A stretch of 64,000 nt of DNA from Knoellia koreensis (GTDB taxonomy: Bacteria > Actinomycetota > Actinomycetes > Actinomycetales > Dermatophilaceae), in the NCBI RefSeq assembly GCF_013041615.1, contig NZ_JABEPQ010000004.1, forward strand, positions 186,001 through 250,000, written 5' to 3'. Both the position numbers and the translations under genes were made by a program. Positions 10,174 through 19,916 of the stretch are shown here, one piece after another (the stretch's first letter is position 1; each line of letters starts with the position of its first letter). The notes beneath the pieces were generated by a model. The model was not told the origin of the DNA, made no database searches, and worked only from the letters and a program-made list of their open reading frames with translations.

Positions 10174-10369
10174 GGGGGCTTCTCCTTCAGTGCGGATGAG
10201 GGATGGGCGGGAGAGGCGGAGTTCACCTGCGCCGGAGCGTCACCCCTTCAGTGACGGACCGGTCGATCCGTCCAGCCAAGCGCTTTGCGCGTCACGGGTG
10301 GCAGATCGAAGTTTCAGGATCAGGTAAAGATTTTCCGGTGGTTAGGGTGGCGGCGTGAAGGAAACCCAG

Positions 10370-11059
10370 ATGCACCCCGACCGGTTCCGCACCCGGTCGG
10401 CCGGACTGGCCCTCGTGGCCACCCTGGGCGTCGGCCTGCTGGCCGGCTGCTCGGGCGACGACGGCACGCCGGTCCCCGGCGCCACCTCCCCCACCGCACC
10501 CGTGCTCCAGCCCGGCAAGCCGGGCGAGCCCAACGCCTCCCTCACCGGGACCGACGCCATCGCCACCCGCACGGGATCACCCGACCGGGCGGACACCCAG
10601 TTCATGCAGGACATGATCGTCCACCACGCCCAAGCCATCGTCATGGTCGACCTGGTGGTCGACCGCCTCACCGACCCGAAGGTCAAGGGGCTGGCCGAGC
10701 GGATGCGCGACGAGCAGCGGCCCGAGATCGACGGCATGGCGCGCTGGCTCAAGGACAAGGGCCAGTCGGTGCCGGTGCAGGCCACCAACGTCGAGGCGCC
10801 CGGCAGCGGCCACCACTCCTCGATGCCGGGCATGGCCACGGCGGCCCAGCTCGAGGAGCTGAAACAGGCCACCGGTGTGCAGGCCGACCGGCTGTTCCTG
10901 CAGCGGATGATCACCCACCACGAGGGTGCGCTGACCATGGCTGCGACCCAGCAGCGCGACGGCAAGGACGAGTACGTCGGCGACCTGTCGACCGAGGTCT
11001 ACGCCACCCAGTCGGTGCAGATCGGCGCCATGAAGGAGATGCTCGCGCGCCTGTCCTGA
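10370..11059 (+). CDS. DUF305 lipoprotein
   Basis: 229 aa. Lipoprotein signal with lipobox LLAGC, then a Pro-rich linker and two four-helix-type DUF305 segments marked by FMQDMIVHHAQAI and FLQRMITHHEGAL, plus a Met/His stretch (HHSSMPGM). The family is often found with copper or metal handling, but no metal genes are adjacent. ATG at 10370 has a good AAGGAA site. A GTG at 10355 just after a TAGGGT box could be a leaderless start adding five residues. Confidence 0.88.
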   Translation: MHPDRFRTRSAGLALVATLGVGLLAGCSGDDGTPVPGATSPTAPVLQPGKPGEPNASLTGTDAIATRTGSPDRADTQFMQDMIVHHAQAIVMVDLVVDRLTDPKVKGLAERMRDEQRPEIDGMARWLKDKGQSVPVQATNVEAPGSGHHSSMPGMATAAQLEELKQATGVQADRLFLQRMITHHEGALTMAATQQRDGKDEYVGDLSTEVYATQSVQIGAMKEMLARLS

Positions 11060-11084
11060 CCCAGCCTGGCCGTCACGGACGACA

Positions 11085-11129
11085 AAGGGCGGGTATGCCG
11101 CGTGGTGACCACGCGGCATACCCGCCCTT
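11085..11129. terminator. Bidirectional hairpin built from inverted GTATGCCG motifs
   Basis: Perfect 21-bp arms from AAGGGCGGGTATGCCGCGTGG around TGA, between the convergent DUF305 and clpC genes. Its inner part is nearly the same sequence as the hairpin at 26714-26756. Confidence 0.8.
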
Positions 11130-11144
11130 GCGTCGTGGCTGGGA

Positions 11145-13667
11145 TCAGCCCTCGGCTGCGTCCCCGACCGTCTCGACCACGGGGAGCTCGAGGCTGCCCG
11201 GGTGCGGCGTGCCGGCGAAGGTGAAGGCCTCGTTCTTGCCCTCGCCCTCGGTCTTGACGAGCACCAGCTCGCCCGACTTCAGCTCGCCGTAGAGGATCTT
11301 CTCGGACAGGACGTCCTCGATCTCGCGCTGGATCGTCCGGCGCAGCGGCCGGGCGCCGAGCACGGGGTCGTAGCCCTTCTTGGCCAGGAGGTTCTTGGCC
11401 TCGATGGTGAGCTCGATGCCCATGTCCTTGTCCTTGAGCCGCTTGTCGAGCTTGGCGATCTCGAGGTCGACGATGGCGACGATCTCCTCCTGCGTGAGCT
11501 GGGGGAAGACGATCGTGTCGTCGACGCGGTTGAGGAACTCGGGCCGGAAGTGCTGCTTGAGCTCGTCCTGGACCTTGGCCTTCATCCGGTCGTAGTCGCT
11601 ACGGGAGTCGGGCCCGGCCGAGAAGCCGAGCGAGACGCCCTTGGCGATGTCCCGCGTGCCGAGGTTGGTCGTCATGATGATGACGGTGTTCTTGAAGTCG
11701 ACCATCCGACCCTGGGAGTCGGTGAGGCGGCCGTCCTCGAGCACCTGCAGCAGCGAGTTGAAGATGTCCGGGTGGGCCTTCTCGACCTCGTCGAACAGCA
11801 CGACCGAGAACGGCTTGCGGCGCACCTTCTCGGTGAGCTGGCCGCCCTCTTCGTAGCCGACGTAGCCGGGAGGCGAACCGAACAGCCGCGACACGGTGTG
11901 CTTCTCGGAGAACTCGCTCATGTCGAGCTGGATCAGGCTGTCCTCGTCGCCGAAGAGGAACTCCGCGAGCGTCTTGGCCAGCTCGGTCTTACCGACACCG
12001 GTCGGGCCGGCGAAGATGAACGAGCCACCGGGACGACGCGGGTCCTTCAGGCCGGCGCGGGTGCGGCGGATCGCCTGCGAGAGCGCCTTGATGGCGTCGT
12101 CCATGCCGACGATGCGCTTGTGCAGCTCGTCCTCCATGTGGAGCAGCCGGCTCGACTCCTCCTCGGTGAGCTTGAACACGGGGATGCCGGTCGAGGCGGC
12201 CAGCACCTCGGCGATGAGCTCCTCGTCGACCTCAGCCACGACGTCCATGTCGCCGGACTTCCACTGCGACTCACGCTCGGCCTTGGCGGCGAGCAGCTTC
12301 TTCTCGTCGTCGCGAAGACCGGCGGCCTTCTCGAAGTCCTGCCCGTCGATGGCCGACTCCTTCTCGAGCCGCACCGCCGCGATCTTCTCGTCGAACTCGC
12401 GCAGGTCCGGCGGAGCCGTCATCCGGCGGATGCGCAACCGCGCGCCCGCCTCGTCGATGAGGTCGATCGCCTTGTCGGGCAGGAACCGGTCGTTGATGTA
12501 GCGGTCGGCCAGGTTGGCCGCGCTCACCAGCGCGCTGTCGGTGATGGACACCCGGTGGTGTGCCTCGTAGCGGTCACGCAGGCCCTTGAGGATCTCGATC
12601 GCGTGGCTGAGCGTGGGCTCGGCCACCTGGATCGGCTGGAAGCGGCGCTCGAGTGCCGAGTCCTTCTCGATGTGCTTGCGGTACTCGTCGAGCGTGGTGG
12701 CACCGATGGTCTGGAGCTCACCGCGGGCCAGCATCGGCTTGAGGATGCTGGCGGCGTCGATCGCGCCCTCGGCGGCACCCGCACCCACGAGGGTGTGGAT
12801 CTCGTCGATGAACAGGATGATGTCGCCGCGGGTGCGGATCTCCTTGAGGACCTTCTTCAGCCGCTCCTCGAAGTCACCGCGGTAGCGGCTGCCGGCGACG
12901 AGCGCGCCGAGGTCGAGGGTGTAGAGCTGCTTGTCCTTGAGGGTCTCGGGCACCTCGCCCTTGACGATGTCCTGGGCCAGGCCCTCGACGACGGCGGTCT
13001 TGCCGACGCCGGGCTCGCCGATGAGGACGGGGTTGTTCTTGGTGCGGCGGGACAGCACCTGCATGACCCGCTCGATCTCCTTCTCGCGCCCGATGACCGG
13101 GTCGAGCTTGCCCTCGCGGGCGGCCATGGTGAGGTTGCGACCGAACTGGTCGAGCACCAGCGAGCCCGCCGGGGTGCCCTCCGCCTGCTGGCCGGCGCCG
13201 ACGCCCGCAGGCGCGCCACCCTCCTTGCCCTGGTAGCCGGAGATGAGCTGGATGACCTGCTGGCGCACGCGGTTGAGGTCGGCGCCCAGCTTGACGAGGA
13301 CCTGGGCGGCGACGCCCTCGCCCTCGCGGATGAGCCCGAGCAGGATGTGCTCGGTCCCGATGTAGTTGTGGCCGAGCTGGAGCGCCTCGCGCAGGCTCAG
13401 CTCGAGGACCTTCTTCGCCCGCGGCGTGAAGGGAATGTGGCCGCTCGGGGCCTGCTGCCCCTGGCCGATGATCTCCTGGACCTGCTCGCGGACCGACTCC
13501 AGCGAAATGCCAAGACTCTCCAGGGCCTTGGAGGCGACACCTTCACCCTCGTGGATGAGGCCGAGCAGGATGTGCTCGGTCCCGATGTAGTTGTGGTTGA
13601 GCATGCGCGCCTCTTCCTGCGCGAGCACGACCACCCTTCGGGCCCGATCGGTGAACCGTTCAAACAT
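11145..13667 (-). CDS. clpC: ATP-dependent Clp protease ATP-binding subunit ClpC
   Basis: AAA+ unfoldase that feeds proteins to ClpP; 840 aa, the usual ClpC1 size. Two N-terminal Clp_N repeats each carry [13 protein letters not shown] (about residues 24-36 and 99-111). The first AAA module has GEPGVGKT and LFIDEIHTL; a UVR-like middle segment ([17 protein letters not shown]) follows; the second AAA module has [12 protein letters not shown] and [10 protein letters not shown]. Start ATG at 13667 has an AGGAG-like site eight bases upstream. Product is certain. Confidence 0.98.
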   Translation of the reverse strand: MFERFTDRARRVVVLAQEEARMLNHNYIGTEHILLGLIHEGEGVASKALESLGISLESVREQVQEIIGQGQQAPSGHIPFTPRAKKVLELSLREALQLGHNYIGTEHILLGLIREGEGVAAQVLVKLGADLNRVRQQVIQLISGYQGKEGGAPAGVGAGQQAEGTPAGSLVLDQFGRNLTMAAREGKLDPVIGREKEIERVMQVLSRRTKNNPVLIGEPGVGKTAVVEGLAQDIVKGEVPETLKDKQLYTLDLGALVAGSRYRGDFEERLKKVLKEIRTRGDIILFIDEIHTLVGAGAAEGAIDAASILKPMLARGELQTIGATTLDEYRKHIEKDSALERRFQPIQVAEPTLSHAIEILKGLRDRYEAHHRVSITDSALVSAANLADRYINDRFLPDKAIDLIDEAGARLRIRRMTAPPDLREFDEKIAAVRLEKESAIDGQDFEKAAGLRDDEKKLLAAKAERESQWKSGDMDVVAEVDEELIAEVLAASTGIPVFKLTEEESSRLLHMEDELHKRIVGMDDAIKALSQAIRRTRAGLKDPRRPGGSFIFAGPTGVGKTELAKTLAEFLFGDEDSLIQLDMSEFSEKHTVSRLFGSPPGYVGYEEGGQLTEKVRRKPFSVVLFDEVEKAHPDIFNSLLQVLEDGRLTDSQGRMVDFKNTVIIMTTNLGTRDIAKGVSLGFSAGPDSRSDYDRMKAKVQDELKQHFRPEFLNRVDDTIVFPQLTQEEIVAIVDLEIAKLDKRLKDKDMGIELTIEAKNLLAKKGYDPVLGARPLRRTIQREIEDVLSEKILYGELKSGELVLVKTEGEGKNEAFTFAGTPHPGSLELPVVETVGDAAEG

Positions 13668-13875
13668 CTCTTCTGCTCCTGCCTATCGAGATCACCTCGA
13701 TGCTATCCGTGCTCCCTGACCGCGGCGCTGCCTTTCACCGACCGATACCCGATCGAGGCTTGGGTCATGCCCGCCAGAGGACTCATGGGGGGAACGTGAC
13801 CCACCCGCTGCCTGTTCCCCGCAGGTGAGCCCGGCTCACTCATGTTCGCCGTGGGCGAACCCTGGGAGGGCGACG

Positions 13876-13905
13876 GTATGCCGCGGGGCCGGCCCCGCGG
13901 CATAC
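13876..13905. terminator. Loop-less palindrome of two facing GTATGCCG motifs
   Basis: A perfect 30-base palindrome (GTATGCCGCGGGGCC then its complement, with no spacer) downstream of the gene ending at 13933. It may stop that transcript; the rest of 13668-13932 holds the clpC upstream region, with a possible TAGCAT -10 near 13700. Confidence 0.65.
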
Positions 13906-13932
13906 TTCGCCGTGTTTGCCCACCCCGTCGGC

Positions 13933-14445
13933 TCAGGCGTCGGGGCCCTTGGCGCGGACCTTCTCGACCTGTTCCATCGCCTCGCGCAGCTCACCGAGCC
14001 AGGTGTCGGACTTCTCGCCGACGAGCTTGACGCACCAGGCGAGGGCGTCGGCGCGGGAGCGGGCGACCCCGGCGTCGACGAGGGTGTCGAGGACCTTGCG
14101 CTCGGGCTGGCGCAGGCGGGTCATGACGGGGGCCGCGAGGTGGGTGAACAGCACCTGCTCGTCCCCGACCCGAACGCCCCAACTGACCTTGCGGCCGGAG
14201 AGGTGCTCGAGCTCGCGGGCGATCTCGATGCGCTGCTCGCGGGTGTCCTCGCGGAAGGTCTTGACCGCGCCGCGGGCGGCGACGGCGCGCTCTGCGTCGT
14301 CGGCGTCCTTGGGCAGGTCGGGGGCGGCGAGGTCACCCCAGATGACGAGCTCGTCGCGGTCGCGGTCGACCTCGACCGGGCCGGTGAACCAGTCCTTCGG
14401 GATGCGGCCGGCCAGCCACGCCTCCGCGGTCGTTCGTGTTGCCAT
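13933..14445 (-). CDS. Conserved hypothetical protein
   Basis: 170 aa, soluble, about equally acidic and basic, no membrane segment. The N-terminal half (TAEAWLAGRIPKDWF, VDRDRDELVIWGDL) precedes a helical C-terminal half (ERKVLDTLVDAGVARSRADALAWCVKLVG), which faintly resembles ribbon-helix-helix style segments, but I do not recognise a family. I chose ATG at 14445 over an upstream start at 14469 because the protein then begins MATRTTAEAWL. No Shine-Dalgarno site is present and a dyad covers the start. Confidence 0.65.
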   Translation of the reverse strand: MATRTTAEAWLAGRIPKDWFTGPVEVDRDRDELVIWGDLAAPDLPKDADDAERAVAARGAVKTFREDTREQRIEIARELEHLSGRKVSWGVRVGDEQVLFTHLAAPVMTRLRQPERKVLDTLVDAGVARSRADALAWCVKLVGEKSDTWLGELREAMEQVEKVRAKGPDA

Positions 14446-14460
14446 GTAATGATGATTACA
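14445..14460. promoter_or_regulatory. TGTAAT-N4-ATTACA dyad over a start codon
   Basis: Six-base perfect arms with a four-base centre; one arm includes the first base of the ATG of the gene ending at 13933. It is AT-rich against a 70 percent GC background. It could be an operator (perhaps for the protein itself) over a leaderless start. Confidence 0.4.
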
Positions 14461-14487
14461 CGATTGCAACAGCAGGGGAAGAGGGGG

Positions 14488-15768
14488 TCACTTCGGTCGC
14501 TGGTCGCTGATCCGCTTGGCCTTCCCGAGCGAGCGCTCGAGGGCGTGCGGCTCGACCACGTCGACGGCGACCGTGACGCCGACCCGGTCCTTGACCCGCG
14601 AGCGCAGCTGCGCCGCCATCGCCTCGCGCTCGGCCGGCGTGGACTGGGCCGAGGCGGCCTCGACCTGCACGGTCAGCTCGTCCATCCGCCCCGGTCGCGT
14701 CAGGACGCACAGGTAGTGCGGCGTCAGCCCATCGATCGTGAGCAGGTGCTCCTCGATCTGGGAGGGGAAGACGTTGACGCCACGGACGATCATCATGTCG
14801 TCGGTGCGCCCCGTGATCTTGGCCATGCGACGGAACTGCGGGTATGCCGTGCCGGGGCTGAGCGTGGTGAGATCCCTGGTGCGGTAACGGATCACGGGCA
14901 TCGCCTGCTTGGTGAGGGAGGTGAAGACCAGCTCGCCCTCCTCGCCGTCGGGCAGCACCTCACCGGTGACGGGGTCGACCACCTCGGGGTAGAAGTGGTC
15001 CTCCCAGATGTGCAGCCCGTCCTGGGTCTCCCCCGACTCCTGTGACACACCCGGCCCGATGACCTCCGACAGTCCGTAGATGTCGACGGCCTTGATGCCC
15101 GAGCGCTGTTCGACCTCCTCGCGCAGCTGCTCGGTCCACGGCTCGGCCCCGAAGATGCCTATTTCCAAGGAGGTCGATGCTGGGTCCACTCCTTGCGCCT
15201 CCATCTCGTCGAGGATCGCGAGGAAGTAGCTCGGCGTCACCATGATGACCCGCGGCTGGAAGTCCGAGATGAGCTGCACCTGGCGCTCGGTCATGCCGCC
15301 GCTGACGGGCACGACGGTGCAGCCGAGCCGCTCGGCGCCGTAGTGCGCGCCGAGACCGCCGGTGAACAGGCCGTAGCCGTAGACGACGTGGAGCACGTCG
15401 CCCGGGCGGCCCCCGGCGGCCTCGATCGAGCGCGCCATCACCTCGGCCCACATGTCGACGTCGTCGCGGGTGTAGCCGACGACGGTCGGGCGGCCGGTCG
15501 TGCCACTCGACGCGTGCACCCGCACCACCTGCTCGCGCGGCACCGCGAACATCCCGAACGGGTAGTTCTCCCGCAGGTCCGCCTTGGCGGTGAAGGGGAA
15601 CCGCGCCAGGTCGCCGAGCTCGCGCAGGTCGTCAGGCTTGACCCCGACGTCGCCGAAGGCCTTGCGGTAGTGCGGCACGTTGTCGTACGCGTGCCGCAGG
15701 GTGGCGCGCATGCGCTCCAGCTGGAGGGCCCGCAGCTCGTCGACGGTGGAGGGAACGCCGTTGTCCAT
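14488..15768 (-). CDS. paaK: Phenylacetate-CoA ligase (AMP-forming)
   Basis: Activates phenylacetate to phenylacetyl-CoA in the cytoplasm; 426 aa from ATG 15768. The AMP-binding motif is SSGTTGRPTVVGYT, followed by the PaaK-type GIFGAEPWTEQLRE, DIYGLSEVIGPG and the C-terminal GRTDDMMIVRGVNVFPSQIE; the catalytic Lys is in SLGKAKRI near the end. No other paa genes are near, so it stands alone, as second paaK copies often do. The true acid could differ. A longer start (ORF from 15810) would overlap the divergent SET gene. Confidence 0.92.
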   Translation of the reverse strand: MDNGVPSTVDELRALQLERMRATLRHAYDNVPHYRKAFGDVGVKPDDLRELGDLARFPFTAKADLRENYPFGMFAVPREQVVRVHASSGTTGRPTVVGYTRDDVDMWAEVMARSIEAAGGRPGDVLHVVYGYGLFTGGLGAHYGAERLGCTVVPVSGGMTERQVQLISDFQPRVIMVTPSYFLAILDEMEAQGVDPASTSLEIGIFGAEPWTEQLREEVEQRSGIKAVDIYGLSEVIGPGVSQESGETQDGLHIWEDHFYPEVVDPVTGEVLPDGEEGELVFTSLTKQAMPVIRYRTRDLTTLSPGTAYPQFRRMAKITGRTDDMMIVRGVNVFPSQIEEHLLTIDGLTPHYLCVLTRPGRMDELTVQVEAASAQSTPAEREAMAAQLRSRVKDRVGVTVAVDVVEPHALERSLGKAKRISDQRPK

Positions 15769-15799
15769 GGGGCCGATCCTTGCACCACCGGGTGGTTGG

Positions 15800-16321
15800 A
15801 TGGCCGGCATGCACCCGCACCGGCCGGATCACTGGCTGCACGCCGCGGTGGAGGTGCGCCCGTCGCCGATTGCGGGCCGCGGGCTGTTCGCTCGCGCGCC
15901 GATCGCGGCTGGCACCGTCGTGGCCCGGCTCGGCGGTCGGCTCGTCGACGACGCCGGCCTCCGTGCGGCATTCGCGGACGCCGACGGCTACGTCGACACC
16001 ATCGTGGTCGACGCCGGCCGGCACCTGCTGCTCGCGCCCGGTGGCGACATCCGGTTCGCCAACCACGCGTGCGACCCGAACCTCGGGTGGGCCGACGAGT
16101 ACACCCTCGTCGCCACGTCCGGCATCGCCGGCGGTGACGAGCTCACCAGTGACTACTCGACGAGCACCGTCGACGCCGATTGGGTGCTGCGCTGCCACTG
16201 CCCCTCGACGCGGTGCCGCCAGATGGTGACCGGCGAGGACTGGCGGATCCCCCAGCTGCAGCAGCGGTATGCCGGGTGGTGGCCCCCGTACCTCCAGCGG
16301 CTCATCGACGGCAGCGCCTGA
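15800..16321 (+). CDS. Small SET-domain protein
   Basis: 173 aa. SET domains transfer a methyl group from SAM to lysine. Seen here: an N-SET start (VRPSPIAGRGLFARAPIAAGTVVARLGG), the core knot ANHACDPNLGW (SET consensus NHSCxPN) and a post-SET zinc motif CHCPSTRC that fits CxCx4C exactly. Start chosen at ATG 15800, 31 bp from the divergent paaK start; upstream frame would run into paaK. The protein target is unknown; bacterial members of this small type are not well studied. Confidence 0.8.
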   Translation: MAGMHPHRPDHWLHAAVEVRPSPIAGRGLFARAPIAAGTVVARLGGRLVDDAGLRAAFADADGYVDTIVVDAGRHLLLAPGGDIRFANHACDPNLGWADEYTLVATSGIAGGDELTSDYSTSTVDADWVLRCHCPSTRCRQMVTGEDWRIPQLQQRYAGWWPPYLQRLIDGSA

Positions 16322-16336
16322 CCCGGCACCCCGCGC

Positions 16337-16891
16337 TCAGCCGCCGCGCGGCGCGTAGACCTCGCTCTGGCGACGCATGACCTCGCGCATCGGCGTGCCT
16401 CGCGGCACCCCGTAGACGGTGCCGGGGAAGTCGAGCGGCTCCTGGACCTGCCACAGCTCCTCGTGCCGGTCCGCGGAGAAGAGCTGCGCCGGGTCACCCG
16501 CAGCCACCCAGCCGATCGGCACGACGGTGCCCGGCTCGAGCCGGGAGTTGACGTGCAGGACGCTACCGATCCGCAGCTCGGCGCCGGAGCCGGCGAGCGA
16601 CCCCGGGAAGAGGGAGGCGCCGGTGGCCACGAACACCTCGTCCTCGACGGTCGTGCCGTTCAGGTGGGTGTGCGGCCCGACCAGGACCGCGTCGCCGATG
16701 GTGAGCGGGTGGTTCGCGCGGCCGCGCAGCACCGCGTGCTCCATCACCACCACATCCGAGCCGATGCGCACCGTCCCGCGCTCGCCGTCGATGACGGCCA
16801 GCGGCAGGATGCGCGACCCGGCGCCGATGACGACGTCGCCGCTGACCACTGCGGAGGGAGCGACGGAGGCTGTCTCGTGGATCGTGACCAT
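16337..16891 (-). CDS. Hexapeptide-repeat (left-handed beta-helix) protein
   Basis: 184 aa, with repeats such as SAVVSGDVVIGAGSRI, VRIGSDVVVMEHAVLRG and LTIGDAVLVGPHTHLNG, the gamma-carbonic anhydrase/acyltransferase fold. The gamma-CA His pattern is only partly visible (MEHAVL, GPHTHL), so enzyme activity is not certain. C-terminal tail EELWQVQEPLDFPGTVYG resembles actinobacterial gamma-CA-like transferases. Start ATG 16891 begins MVTIHETASV; the frame is open further upstream without similarity. Confidence 0.75.
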   Translation of the reverse strand: MVTIHETASVAPSAVVSGDVVIGAGSRILPLAVIDGERGTVRIGSDVVVMEHAVLRGRANHPLTIGDAVLVGPHTHLNGTTVEDEVFVATGASLFPGSLAGSGAELRIGSVLHVNSRLEPGTVVPIGWVAAGDPAQLFSADRHEELWQVQEPLDFPGTVYGVPRGTPMREVMRRQSEVYAPRGG

Positions 16892-17066
16892 CGACCCATC
16901 GTCGGCCAGCTCGCCACGCGGGACCAGCGCAGCTACGCGATGCCAGAGGCGCGGCATACGCCTCCGGCATCCCGGTAGGCCACCCCCCGACGGCCGAACC
17001 TGAGAAGTTGCCGTGAATCGGCCGCCCCGATGTCGTGCGGCACGCACGCGACGTAGGCTCGCAGAC

Positions 17067-17927
17067 GTGGACCGGCAGGGAGCGACGCTGCTCGACCGGG
17101 GGCAGGACGAACCCGCGCCCGAGGCTGCTCCGCGCCGCCGTTGGCGACCGAGCCGGGCCATGCTTCTCGTCGCAGCAGCCCTGGCGGTCATGCTCGTCGG
17201 GGTCCTCGCGTTCGCCCTCACCCGCGGCCCGGAGACCCCACCCATCACCAGGGCCGACGTCGACAAGGCGGTCCAGAACGGCATCGCCGATGCCCAGAAG
17301 AAGGCGCGCCAGGCACCCCCAGACGCGGCCGCGGCATACCGGGTCATCGCCCCTTCGATCGTCGTGATCAGCACGACCGGCAGCGGGGCCAAGGGAGCCG
17401 AGCGCGGCACGGGCGCCGGGGTGGTGGTGAGCAAGGACGGCACGATCCTCACTGCCCTGCACGTCGTCGAGGACGCCGACACGATCACGGTGCGGTTTGC
17501 CGACGGCACCCAGTCCTCGGCCGAGGTCAAGGAGGCCACGAAGGCCAACGACACCGCGTCCCTCACCCCGGACCGGCTCCCTCAGGTCGTTGTGCCCGCG
17601 GTCCTCGGCGGCGGGACCCAGGTCGGTGACGACGTGTTCGCGGTGGGCCACCCGCTCGGGCTGGCCGACTCGCTGTCGGCTGGCGTCGTGTCGGCACTGG
17701 ACCGGTCGATCAAGGTCAGCGCGAGCCGCACCCTCGAGGGGCTCATCCAGTTCGACGCCGCCGTCAACCCGGGCAACTCCGGCGGTCCGCTGCTCAACCG
17801 CGACGGGCAGGTGGTCGGCATCGTGACCGGCCTCGCCAACCCGTCGGAGCAGAACTTCTTCGTCGGCATCGGTTTCGCCGTCCCCATCGCGAGCGCCGGT
17901 GGGTCCGCCGGCGCACCGGAACAGTAG
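17067..17927 (+). CDS. Membrane-anchored trypsin-like serine protease (HtrA-like, no PDZ)
   Basis: 286 aa from GTG 17067. A basic N-terminus, one membrane helix (about residues 32-51), then an extracytoplasmic protease domain: His in TALHVVED, Asp in NDTASL, Ser in GNSGGPLL. It ends soon after the protease core, so the PDZ domain of DegP/HtrA is missing. TAGGCT nine bases upstream of the GTG would make a leaderless transcript. A start at 17013 is possible but adds an Arg-rich extension. It precedes a MoxR operon by 19 bp. Confidence 0.82.
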   Translation: MDRQGATLLDRGQDEPAPEAAPRRRWRPSRAMLLVAAALAVMLVGVLAFALTRGPETPPITRADVDKAVQNGIADAQKKARQAPPDAAAAYRVIAPSIVVISTTGSGAKGAERGTGAGVVVSKDGTILTALHVVEDADTITVRFADGTQSSAEVKEATKANDTASLTPDRLPQVVVPAVLGGGTQVGDDVFAVGHPLGLADSLSAGVVSALDRSIKVSASRTLEGLIQFDAAVNPGNSGGPLLNRDGQVVGIVTGLANPSEQNFFVGIGFAVPIASAGGSAGAPEQ

Positions 17928-17946
17928 TCACGCCAGAGGAGCACGC

Positions 17947-19023
17947 ATGGAACCCACCCGACCCGATCTGGCCGCCCCACGCCCGGCGCAGGGCCCGCTC
18001 GAGCAGGCGCTCTACGAGGTGAAGAAGACCATCGTCGGCCAGGACGTGCTGCTCGAGCGGATGCTCGTGGCGTTGCTGGCGCGCGGCCACCTGCTCGTCG
18101 AGGGCGTGCCGGGACTGGCCAAGACGATGGCGATCAAGACTTTGGCCGAAGCGATGGGCGGTCAGTTCCAACGGATCCAGTTCACGCCCGACCTGGTGCC
18201 GGCCGACGTCATCGGCACCCGCATCTGGAACCAGAAGGAGGGCGACTTCCAGGTCTCGCTCGGCCCGGTCTTCGCCAACCTCGTCCTCGCCGACGAGATC
18301 AACCGCGCGCCGGCGAAGGTGCAGAGCGCGCTGCTCGAGGTGATGCAGGAACGCCAGGTCACGATCGGCCGTGAGACCTTCGCCGCGCCCGACCCCTTCC
18401 TCGTCATGGCGACGCAGAACCCCATCGAGTCCGAGGGCACCTACGCGCTGCCGGAGGCGCAGGTCGACCGGTTCATGCTCAAGACGCTGATCGGATATCC
18501 CTCTCCCGCAGAGGAGTTCGTCGTCGTCGAGCGGATGACCACAAGGTTCGAGCGCGCGCAGCAGGTGCTCACCATCGACCAGCTCGTGGACTACCAGCGC
18601 AGGACCGACGAGGTCTACGTCGACCCGGCACTGATCGAGTATGCCGTCCGGCTGGCGTCCGCGACCCGCTCGCCCGGGCAGGTGGGGCTGCCGGACCTCG
18701 CGCGCTACCTGTCGTTCGGGGCGAGCCCGCGCGCGTCGATCAACCTCGTGCTGGCGGGCAAGGCGCTGGCGTTCCTGCGCGGTCGCGACTTCGCGCGGCC
18801 GCAGGACATCCGCGACCTCGCCCGCGACGTGATGCGGCACCGGTTGGTGCTGTCCTACGAGGCCCTGGCCGAGGGCATGAGCGCCGACGACGTCCTCACC
18901 CCGATCCTCGAGGCCGTCAGCGTGCCCGACGTGCCGTTGCGCGAGCGTCGCCAGCAGGCCGCCTCCGGCGTGAGCCCAGCCGGCGGCCACCAGTCGAGCG
19001 GGACGCAGTGGCACGGCCGGTAG
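17947..19023 (+). CDS. moxR: MoxR family AAA+ ATPase
   Basis: 358 aa cytoplasmic chaperone-like ATPase. Walker A is GVPGLAKT (Gly-Leu-Ala in place of the common GxGK spacing, normal for MoxR), Walker B LVLADEINR, sensor 1 MATQNPIE, and the lid domain follows. MoxR proteins work with DUF58 and VWA proteins, which are exactly the next three genes. GGAG precedes ATG 17947 by about six bases. Overlaps the DUF58 start by 16 bases. Confidence 0.94.
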   Translation: MEPTRPDLAAPRPAQGPLEQALYEVKKTIVGQDVLLERMLVALLARGHLLVEGVPGLAKTMAIKTLAEAMGGQFQRIQFTPDLVPADVIGTRIWNQKEGDFQVSLGPVFANLVLADEINRAPAKVQSALLEVMQERQVTIGRETFAAPDPFLVMATQNPIESEGTYALPEAQVDRFMLKTLIGYPSPAEEFVVVERMTTRFERAQQVLTIDQLVDYQRRTDEVYVDPALIEYAVRLASATRSPGQVGLPDLARYLSFGASPRASINLVLAGKALAFLRGRDFARPQDIRDLARDVMRHRLVLSYEALAEGMSADDVLTPILEAVSVPDVPLRERRQQAASGVSPAGGHQSSGTQWHGR

Positions 19024-19916
19024 CCGCTCCCCCTGCGGTGGCCCCCGAAGCACTGCTGCGGCGCCTGCAGTGGCGGGTGGTGCGCCGCCTCGACGGGCGC
19101 GTGCAGGGTGACTACCGCACGCTCTTTCGCGGCAGCGGGCTCGACTTCACCGACCTGCGCGAGTACGAGGCGGGTGACGACCTGCGCCACATCGACTGGA
19201 ACGTCACGGCGCGGATGGACACGCCGTACGTGCGCGAGTACGTCGAGGACCGCGAGGTGACCGCGTGGCTGCTGCTGGACCGGTCCGCGTCCATGGGCTT
19301 CGGACCCGTCGACCGGCAGAAGTCGTTGGTGCTCACCGAGATCGCGATGACCATCGGCCACCTTCTCTCCCGCGGCGGCAACCGGCTCGCCGCGGTGCTG
19401 CTCGACGACGGGCTGCACACTATTCCGCCCGGCCAGGGGCGCAACCAGGTCCTGCGCATCGCCCGCGCCCTGCTCGATCCCCCGGCCGAGCCCTCCGGCC
19501 ACACCACCACCGACCTGGGCACGTTGCTGCGGGCCGGGCTCGGGGTGGCCCGGCGCCGCTCCCTCGTCATCGTGGTGTCCGACTTCATCAGCACGCCCGG
19601 CTGGGAGCAGCCGTTGTCGCTGCTGGCCCGTCGCCACGACGTGGTGGCGCTGCAGGTCGTCGACCCGCGCGAGTCCGAGCTCCCCGACGTGGGCGCGGTC
19701 TACGTCGAGGACGCCGAGACCGGCGAGCAGATCTTCGTGGACACCAGCGACCCGGTCTTCCGCGCCCGCCTCACCGAGGCCGCCGAGCAGCGGCAGGAGG
19801 AGCTCGTCGGCGCCGCGCGCCGCGCGGGCACCGACCTGTTCCAGGTCTCCACCGACGACGACCTCGTGCGCGCGCTGGCCCGCATCAGCGAGCTGAGGCG
19901 GCAGCGGCGGCGATGA
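19008..19916 (+). CDS. DUF58 domain protein (MoxR partner)
   Basis: 302 aa. Shows the DUF58 signature GSGLDFTDLREYEAGDDLRHIDWN followed by a degenerate VWA fold (LLLDRSASMGFG; the MIDAS-like DxSxS is partly kept) and SLVIVVSDF. Thought to act as adaptor between MoxR and membrane VWA proteins. GTG start overlapping moxR; the stop overlaps the next ATG (ATGA). Confidence 0.9.
   Translation: MARPVAAPPAVAPEALLRRLQWRVVRRLDGRVQGDYRTLFRGSGLDFTDLREYEAGDDLRHIDWNVTARMDTPYVREYVEDREVTAWLLLDRSASMGFGPVDRQKSLVLTEIAMTIGHLLSRGGNRLAAVLLDDGLHTIPPGQGRNQVLRIARALLDPPAEPSGHTTTDLGTLLRAGLGVARRRSLVIVVSDFISTPGWEQPLSLLARRHDVVALQVVDPRESELPDVGAVYVEDAETGEQIFVDTSDPVFRARLTEAAEQRQEELVGAARRAGTDLFQVSTDDDLVRALARISELRRQRRR

Noticed and set aside
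11202-13799. 865-codon plus-strand open frame opposite clpC
   Set aside because: Mirror frame of a high-GC gene; low-complexity Leu/Glu/Asp/Val/Gly composition, and clpC on the other strand is certain.
17067-17927. Protease as an inactive homologue
   Set aside because: The His, Asp and Ser of the triad can all be placed, so there is no reason to call it inactive.
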